A DNA stretch of 11,715 nt, from NCBI GenBank assembly GCA_000405685.1, contig ASPF01000028.1, positions 1 to 11,715 of the forward strand, written 5' to 3'. The position numbers and the translations under genes are program-made. The DNA comes from Candidatus Geocrenenecus sp. JGI 0000106-J15. GTDB lineage: Archaea; Thermoproteota; Nitrososphaeria_A; Caldarchaeales; Wolframiiraptoraceae. The notes beneath the pieces were generated by a model, which was not told the origin of the DNA, did not search any database, and saw only the letters and a list, made by a program, of their open reading frames with translations. Shown piece by piece: positions 6,851-11,715 of this stretch (within the stretch, counting starts at the first letter, position 1; each line of letters begins with the position of its first letter).

Positions 6851-7795
6851 ATATTTCAGGTAAAGATTCTTATAACGGACCACCTACACGAAGACGCCAT
6901 AAACTCTTTATCTACTTATAGAGATATTGCTTTCGATTATATGCCAGAGATCTCAAAAGAGCATCTTCTAAACATAATAGAATATTATGATGGATTAATT
7001 GCTAGAGATAGAACTAAGCTTACAGGAGAAATCCTAGATAGAGCTAAAAAACTCAAAGTAATCGTTAGAGCTGGAAGCGGACTAGACAACATCGACTTAG
7101 AGAAAGCATCCTCACTAGGAATCAAGGTATTGAATGTCCCATCTGAAATCGCAGACTCTGTAGCAGAATTAACAATAGGCTTAATGATAATGCTCTCTAG
7201 GAAACTCTATAAAGCAGTTGAATCTTTAAAGAAAGGTGAATGGATCAAGAACCAATTAACTGGGCAAGAGCTAAGAGATAAGAAGATAGGTATAATAGGT
7301 GTAGGAAACGTAGGGTCCAGGGTCGCTAGACTTGCATATTGTTTTGGAATGAAGCCTTTGCTAAATGATATTATTAAGCTTGATGAAGACTTTGTAAGAA
7401 GAATAAACGGAGAAGTAGTTACACTTGATCAACTATTAAAAGAATCGGATTATGTTACTTTGCATGTCCCCTTAACCAAGAGCACTGAGAGAATGATAAG
7501 CGAAAGAGAATTAAAGCTTATGAAAGAAACAGCATTCTTGATAAATACTGCACGTGGGAAAGTAGTAGATCATGAGGCACTCTATAAAGCTCTAGTAAAA
7601 CGCTGGATTGCTGGAGCTGCATTAGATGTTTATGAAGTTGAGCCTCCAGTAGACTTAAAACTATTAAGATTAGAGAATGTTATCTGCACCCCCCATATAG
7701 GTGCTCAAACCATAGAAGCTAGAAGAAGAGCTTCAATTAAGGCTATACAACTAGCAGTAAACTATCTTCAGCAAGTTATATGCCGAGAAATATAG
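6851..7795 (+). CDS. serA: D-3-phosphoglycerate dehydrogenase, short form, with apparent ATA start
   Basis: The enzyme oxidises 3-phosphoglycerate to 3-phosphohydroxypyruvate with NAD+, the first step of phosphoserine synthesis. The first ATG in frame is at 6941, but reading the same frame upstream gives VKILITDHLHEDAINSL, an ordinary PGDH N-terminal strand. The true start is therefore upstream. Only ATA 6851 lies at the right distance from GGAGGTG, and it yields 314 residues, normal for the short form without a C-terminal ACT domain. The NAD loop GVGNVG is at about 150-155. Catalytic residues are Arg235 (INTARGKVVD), Glu264 (LDVYEVEPP) and His282 (CTPHIGAQT). It lies between trpB2 and a serC-like aminotransferase. 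Other 2-hydroxyacid dehydrogenases (e.g. glyoxylate reductase) share these motifs, but the context favours SerA. A sequencing error at the start codon is possible. Confidence 0.87.
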   Translation: MFQVKILITDHLHEDAINSLSTYRDIAFDYMPEISKEHLLNIIEYYDGLIARDRTKLTGEILDRAKKLKVIVRAGSGLDNIDLEKASSLGIKVLNVPSEIADSVAELTIGLMIMLSRKLYKAVESLKKGEWIKNQLTGQELRDKKIGIIGVGNVGSRVARLAYCFGMKPLLNDIIKLDEDFVRRINGEVVTLDQLLKESDYVTLHVPLTKSTERMISERELKLMKETAFLINTARGKVVDHEALYKALVKRWIAGAALDVYEVEPPVDLKLLRLENVICTPHIGAQTIEARRRASIKAIQLAVNYLQQVICREI

Positions 7796-7804
7796 TGATG
7801 TTGC

Positions 7805-8797
7805 ATGAAGATATTGATGACTCCTGGTCCCGTAGAACTACACCCCCGGGTTAGAAAAGCAATCTCAAGACAAGTTATCAGTCATAGATCTACTGAATTT
7901 CATAAACTAACGGAATCAATAATCGAGAATGCTAGAAAAATCTTTAAGACAAGTGGAGATATATTTATTCTAACATCCTCGGGAACACTTGCCGTAGAAT
8001 ATGCTCTAGCAAATTTACTAGATCCAGGGGACGCAGTATTCATACCAGTTTATGGAGTATTTGGAAAGAGGATGGCTGAATCAGCTGAACAATATGGAGG
8101 AAGAGTAGTAAGCATTAACGTAGAATGGAATAAAACTTTAAGCATAGAAGAGCTTGAAGAAGTTTTCACCCGAGATAATAATGTAGAGATAGTATCACTG
8201 GTTCACAATGAGACCTCAACTGGAACAATGATTAAAGATTTATCAAGAATATCGGAGATAGTGAAAAACCATGGTAAACTCTTAGTAGTTGACGCAGTAT
8301 CCTCGCTTGGTGGAGTACCCATTCCCGTAGAGAAACTTGGAATAGATATATGTCTAACAGGGGCTCATAAATGCTTAGCCGGACCACCTGGAATATCATT
8401 AATATCTGTAAGTGATGAAGCATGGAGAAAGATTCTATCAAAGTCTTCTAAAACTCCCTCCTACATAGATTTAAGGAAATATCGTCAATTCATGGAGAAG
8501 CATGAAACTCCTTTTACACCTGCAGTAAATCTAATGTATGGTCTAGATGAAGCATTAAAGATAATAATCGAGAAAGGAGTAGAAAACTGGTGGAGAAATC
8601 ATCATGAATGCTCTCAGTTTCTCTATGAAGAATTAGAATCTTCAGGGTTCACTATACATGCAATCAAGGATTATAGGTCTATAACGGTTGCAGCGGCTTC
8701 TCCACCTCAAGGCATTAACCCTAAGATACTAGTTGAAGAAATGGAGCATCAAGGAATAACTATCGCTGAAGGAATGGATCATATTTCACGAATCTAA
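7805..8797 (+). CDS. Class V aminotransferase (SerC-like, COG0075), C-terminus lost
   Basis: This PLP fold-type I aminotransferase is related to serine-pyruvate/alanine-glyoxylate enzymes. A member of this group acts as phosphoserine aminotransferase in Methanococcales, so next to serA it probably turns phosphohydroxypyruvate into phosphoserine. It begins with MTPGPVELHPRV, then has SSGTLAVEYALANLL (SGT phosphate grip, 59-61), HNETSTG (134-140), VVDAVSSLGG (Asp163, binding the PLP nitrogen) and the PLP lysine K189 in GAHKCLAGPPG. The family usually has about 370-385 residues; this one has 330. It breaks off after GITIAEGMDHI, where relatives continue with GK-[IV]-x-RIG-x-MG and about 40 more residues. 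The frame then runs into antisense HdrA sequence and stops. ATG 7805 has GTGATG five bases upstream. Activity of the truncated form is doubtful. Confidence 0.87.
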   Translation: MKILMTPGPVELHPRVRKAISRQVISHRSTEFHKLTESIIENARKIFKTSGDIFILTSSGTLAVEYALANLLDPGDAVFIPVYGVFGKRMAESAEQYGGRVVSINVEWNKTLSIEELEEVFTRDNNVEIVSLVHNETSTGTMIKDLSRISEIVKNHGKLLVVDAVSSLGGVPIPVEKLGIDICLTGAHKCLAGPPGISLISVSDEAWRKILSKSSKTPSYIDLRKYRQFMEKHETPFTPAVNLMYGLDEALKIIIEKGVENWWRNHHECSQFLYEELESSGFTIHAIKDYRSITVAAASPPQGINPKILVEEMEHQGITIAEGMDHISRI

Positions 8798-11168
8798 TAC
8801 CTAGTGCTCTTGCTTTCTCATATAGTTCTTCTGCTTTCCTACTATAAGTTCTAATATCTTTGTATAGTATGAATACATTCTTACCCATCTCTCTAAGCTT
8901 AATTGCTTGCTTTATCATTACTTGGCAGCAGAATCTAGAGCAGCCTTTTGAATCGTATCTAGAACCTACACAGCTGATGAAGACTACATTTCTAGCGTTA
9001 GGATTACTGTTAGTCTTAAATTTCTGCTCTAAATCTAGAGAAGTTATTATGTTTCCACCGTTAGTCTGGAATACTCCTTGAGGTTGATAGATTTTCGCAC
9101 CTGTTGCCATGATGATTGCTCCAACCTCAAGTTTTTCACCGTTCGACAAATTTGCAATAAAGTTTCCTATATATCCGCCTATTGATTCTACTTTCGTATT
9201 TAAGATAACCTTCACGCCTGAGCTGTATACTTCTCTCTCCATTTCATCTAGTAATTCTTGAGCTCTTATATCTTCAGGAGCTATTACATCAAGATATCTT
9301 ACTAGCCCGCCTAGCCGATCTTCCTTCTCAACTAAGTATGTTTCAAAGCCTTGACGAGCTAGGCTTGCTGCTGCAGCCATTCCTGCTACTCCGCCACCAA
9401 TTACTAATGCTCTCCTATTTACTGGAAGCTTAACAACATATAGGGGCTTAAGTAACTTAGCTTTAGCTACAGCCATCTTAATCATATCTAATGCTTTCTC
9501 TGTAGCTTCTTTCGGGTAGCCTGCATGAACCCATGTATCCAGGTTACGTATATTAGCCAGCTCCACTAGATATGGGTTTAAGCCAGCCCTCATTGCTGCG
9601 TCTGTAAAGACAGGTAGATGGGTTCTCGGAGAGCATGCAGCTACTACAACTCTATTAATATTTTTCTCCTTGATCACTTGCTCTATATATTTCGTGTATA
9701 CACCTGCGCATGCGAACCTAAGATCCTCTGAGTGGACTACTCCAGGTATCTTAGCAGCTTCTTGAGCAAGCCATTTTACATCTGCAACCCCTGCAATATT
9801 TGTTCCACAATGGCAGATGAATACTCCCACTCTAGACTCTCCTTCTGTAGGTATTGTTTCTTCAAACTCCTCTTTAGGCCATGTCTTCTTCTTTACATAT
9901 TCAAGAGCTGCTGATGCTGCTGCACCTGCTTCTGTTACGCTGTCTGCTATATCTTTTGGACCTCCTGCACTTCCAGCAGCAAAGATTCCTTCTCTAGTTG
10001 TAGCTATCATTTTACCACGCCATGGTCTAGTCTTTATGTAGCCGTCTTCATCCAACTCTATACCTAGGATGCCGGCAAGCTTAGATAGTTCTGGTGGAGG
10101 CTCTGCGGCTGCTGCGAGCACAACCATATCGTATTCTTTCTCCTCCATTCTTCCTTCAGCAATGTTTTCATATCTAACTTTCAACTTCTCTCCGTTAGGG
10201 ATCACCCTTGCAGCTCTACCTTTTATGAATCTTACACCTTCATCTTTAGCTCTCTTATAGAAGCCGTCAAAACCTTTACCGTATGCTCTAATATCCATGT
10301 ATAGGATGTCTACGTTCTTTATCCCATGTTCAACAGTTTGGACAGCTTGTTTAATAGTGTACATGCAGCAGAATCGTGAACAATACTTATTGTATCTAGG
10401 ATCTCTTGAGCCTACACATAATACGAACAGTATATTTTCAGGATGATGTCCATTGCTCGGCTTGATTATTTCTCCACCGCTTGGACCAGTCGATTGAAGT
10501 AGTCTCTCATACTCCATCGAGGTTAGTATATCTGGGTGGAAACCATAGGAGTAATCAGGTATACGGGTGGCATCAAATACTTCAAACCCTGTTGCGACGA
10601 TTATGGCTTTAACTTTCTTCTTTATTATTTTAGGCTTCATGAAGAAGTCTATACACTTGGGTCCACATACTTGTATGCATCTATCACATGGTAAATAATT
10701 TGGAGGCTTGTTCAAGCAGTTATCAATATCTATTACGTATGCTCCAGGCTCAGACTGTGGAATAGGTGTATATATTGCTTTTCTAGCAGCCATGCCATAA
10801 TCAAATTCATTCTTCAATAAGACTGGACATACATCTATGCAGAGCCCGCATCTACTACATTCATCTGTTACATATCTAGGCTTCTGGTAGATCTCTACCA
10901 GATAGTCTTCTCCATCTTTCTCAACATTTATTACTTCTGCAAGAGTCAGCAGCTCAATGTTGGGATTCTTGCCCACTTCACTCATCTTTGGAGCTTCAAT
11001 ACATATCGAACAGTCAAGTGTTGGAAAGTTCTTATCAAGTATCGCCATCTTTCCCCCTATCGTTGGAGTCTTCTCAACTAATACTACCTTTACACCAGCC
11101 TTAGCGAGATCTAGAGAGCATTGTATCCCAGCTATTCCTCCACCTATAACTAAGACTTCATCAGACAC
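8760..11168 (-). CDS. Tandem HdrA-like FAD/FeS protein, second copy truncated
   Basis: HdrA is the FAD-binding, electron-bifurcating subunit of heterodisulfide-reductase-like complexes in the cytoplasm. The 802-residue product contains two HdrA/QmoA-like modules. Module 1: FAD loop GGGIAG (9-14), DCSICIEAPKM, a [4Fe-4S] site C104-C107-C110-C114, a second set C151, C161, C164, C168, then CVGSR (251-255) and CSRFCC (263-268), ending near 425. Module 2 starts with the HdrA N-terminal domain (VGVFICHCG, 447-455; ACSPRTH, 511-517), then FAD loop GGGVAG (591-596), CVGSR (733-737) and CSRFCC (743-748). Module 1 continues about 110 residues after RFIK (313-316); module 2 ends seven residues after the equivalent RFVK (792-795), so it is cut. 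GTG 11168 has GGAGGTG seven bases upstream and abuts the stop of the gamma-subunit gene. Bifurcation with the oxoacid oxidoreductase is inference. Confidence 0.88.
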   Translation of the reverse strand: MSDEVLVIGGGIAGIQCSLDLAKAGVKVVLVEKTPTIGGKMAILDKNFPTLDCSICIEAPKMSEVGKNPNIELLTLAEVINVEKDGEDYLVEIYQKPRYVTDECSRCGLCIDVCPVLLKNEFDYGMAARKAIYTPIPQSEPGAYVIDIDNCLNKPPNYLPCDRCIQVCGPKCIDFFMKPKIIKKKVKAIIVATGFEVFDATRIPDYSYGFHPDILTSMEYERLLQSTGPSGGEIIKPSNGHHPENILFVLCVGSRDPRYNKYCSRFCCMYTIKQAVQTVEHGIKNVDILYMDIRAYGKGFDGFYKRAKDEGVRFIKGRAARVIPNGEKLKVRYENIAEGRMEEKEYDMVVLAAAAEPPPELSKLAGILGIELDEDGYIKTRPWRGKMIATTREGIFAAGSAGGPKDIADSVTEAGAAASAALEYVKKKTWPKEEFEETIPTEGESRVGVFICHCGTNIAGVADVKWLAQEAAKIPGVVHSEDLRFACAGVYTKYIEQVIKEKNINRVVVAACSPRTHLPVFTDAAMRAGLNPYLVELANIRNLDTWVHAGYPKEATEKALDMIKMAVAKAKLLKPLYVVKLPVNRRALVIGGGVAGMAAAASLARQGFETYLVEKEDRLGGLVRYLDVIAPEDIRAQELLDEMEREVYSSGVKVILNTKVESIGGYIGNFIANLSNGEKLEVGAIIMATGAKIYQPQGVFQTNGGNIITSLDLEQKFKTNSNPNARNVVFISCVGSRYDSKGCSRFCCQVMIKQAIKLREMGKNVFILYKDIRTYSRKAEELYEKARALGIRFVKYDPFLQR
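8775..8786. other. Junction where both convergent genes lose their homology
   Basis: TGGATCATATT (8775-8785) is the last part of the plus-strand aminotransferase that looks like its family (…G-M-D-H-I). On the minus strand it also encodes the last part of the HdrA-like protein that looks like its own (…K-Y-D-P). Left of here only the aminotransferase is recognisable, right of here only HdrA. This is the signature of two sequences joined in inverted orientation at a short shared word, in the genome or during amplification or assembly. Confidence 0.6.
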
Positions 11169-11702
11169 CTATATCTTCACCTCCTTTACATTTTCCATTC
11201 CAAGCTTGAAGGCTGTCTTATTCAATTCAGCTGCTCTCGGAAAAGTTTCAATGATCGTCTGTAATATGTTCTCCGCATTAACTATCCCGAATGCTTTAAC
11301 GAATGCTCCAAGCATTACGATGTTTGCAACTATCCTTCTCTCTAAGCTATCTGCTATACGTGTAGCATCTATTGAATAGATCTTACTAGGATAGCACTTG
11401 ATATCTTTTATTAATTCTCCATCTATAAGGAGTAACCCATCTTTCTTCAATGACGAGCCATCTCTATTCATGCCATCCTGAGACATGGCAACGAGAATAT
11501 CAGGTTTAACTACTAGAGGAAATATAATAGGCTGGTCAGAGATTACGACATCTGCCCTTGACCATCCACCTGTCTTCTCAGGACCATACATCGGTCTCAT
11601 AGCAGAATCGAGCCCCTGCTTTATAGCAGCTCTACCGAGTATCTCTCCAGCTCTAATTACTCCTTGACCGCCGAAACCTGCCCATCTTATATCCCATCTC
11701 AC
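11169..11702 (-). CDS. 2-oxoacid:ferredoxin oxidoreductase, gamma subunit
   Basis: These CoA-dependent oxidoreductases decarboxylate 2-oxoglutarate, pyruvate or related acids to acyl-CoA and reduce ferredoxin. The 177-residue product has the gamma-subunit signature AGFGGQGVIRAGEIL near its N-terminus and YGPEKTGGWSRADVVIS at about 39-55. Further along come IIFPLVVKPDILVAMSQD and a C-terminal helix region. Length is typical (about 175-190). The substrate cannot be told from this subunit, though the KorC (2-oxoglutarate) group is a good guess; alpha and beta subunits are expected just outside the window. I chose GTG 11702, with GGTGG about five bases upstream; GTG 11711 would add three residues. 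Its stop directly abuts the GTG of the HdrA-like gene, so the two are translated from one mRNA. Confidence 0.85.
   Translation of the reverse strand: MRWDIRWAGFGGQGVIRAGEILGRAAIKQGLDSAMRPMYGPEKTGGWSRADVVISDQPIIFPLVVKPDILVAMSQDGMNRDGSSLKKDGLLLIDGELIKDIKCYPSKIYSIDATRIADSLERRIVANIVMLGAFVKAFGIVNAENILQTIIETFPRAAELNKTAFKLGMENVKEVKI
11176..11184 (-). promoter_or_regulatory. Ribosome binding site GGAGGTGAA before the HdrA-like gene
   Basis: GGAGGTGAA lies inside the 3' end of the gamma-subunit gene, seven bases before GTG 11168. It fixes that start codon and implies that the HdrA-like gene is translated from a shared transcript. Confidence 0.7.
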
Positions 11703-11715
11703 TTCAACCACCCCG

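Noticed and set aside
6844..6921. GTG 6844 as a start codon after the AGGAGG-like sequence
   Set aside because: It lies inside the ribosome binding site, is in another frame, and leads only to a short basic peptide that stops at about 6921 with no resemblance to PGDH.
6941..7795. ATG 6941 as the start of serA
   Set aside because: The frame upstream encodes a clear PGDH N-terminal strand and a strong ribosome binding site lies 95 bp before this ATG, so it would delete real protein.
8760..8797. The 38-bp tail-to-tail overlap as an ordinary convergent gene overlap
   Set aside because: Both proteins lose family-conserved C-termini at this point, so normal overlap of complete genes does not explain it.
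10667..10719. Unusual C-x9-C-x2-C-x3-C spacing of the second FeS set in the HdrA-like protein
   Set aside because: HdrA proteins often have an extended spacing after the first Cys of this cluster, so it is not treated as new.
1..11715. tRNA, CRISPR, insertion sequence or integration site
   Set aside because: Gaps between genes are short (at most about 110 bp) and none contains a tRNA-like fold, spaced repeats or transposase fragments. The only repeat seen is the 11-bp pair at 5295-5323.

Overview
The window comes from an archaeon, most likely a thermophilic member of the Thermoproteota (Crenarchaeota/TACK group). The evidence is the gene set: a class I archaeal CCA-adding enzyme, a COG2112-type kinase, a COG2061 ACT-domain protein, a TrpB2-type tryptophan synthase and HdrA. 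The DNA is A+T-rich, with heavy use of AGA/AGG and ATA codons. Genes that begin a transcript tend to have a TATA-like box about 27 bp before the start codon, as in leaderless mRNAs. Several internal operon genes instead carry GGAGGTG-type ribosome binding sites. I cannot name the genus.

Layout, left to right. (1) 2-523, +: 3' part of an electron-transfer flavoprotein beta subunit. (2) 568-4778, +: five tightly packed genes: thymidylate kinase, the RNA 2',3'-cyclic phosphodiesterase ThpR, the CCA-adding enzyme (4-bp overlap with thpR), a small atypical protein kinase, and a formyl-THF cyclo-ligase-like protein. This block looks like nucleotide supply plus tRNA 3'-end maintenance. (3) 4790-5293, -: a COG2061 protein (HTH-like segment plus ACT-like domain), transcribed divergently from (4) 5406-8797, +: trpB2, a phosphoglycerate dehydrogenase (serA) and a class V aminotransferase (serC-like). 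The last two would make O-phosphoserine, which is the reported co-substrate of TrpB2 enzymes. (5) 8760-11702, -: a tandem double HdrA-like flavoprotein and, upstream of it, the gamma subunit of a 2-oxoacid:ferredoxin oxidoreductase.

The most important structural observation is at about 8775-8786. The aminotransferase and the HdrA-like gene run into each other tail to tail, and each loses its C-terminus at the same point, over a shared 11-base word. The HdrA protein is an internal duplication, so its own first copy shows that the second copy is cut short. This is either a real inverted rearrangement with loss of both gene ends, or an assembly/amplification chimera. Linkage across 8780 should not be trusted until checked.

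Other points: the CCA enzyme has Asn where the family has its third catalytic Asp. serA has a perfect ribosome binding site but no ATG/GTG/TTG, only an in-frame ATA, at the expected start. The COG2061 gene has two alternative starts 18 bp apart, preceded by two TATA-like repeats also 18 bp apart. No RNA genes, CRISPR arrays or insertion sequences were seen, and there is no gene-free stretch over 300 bases.
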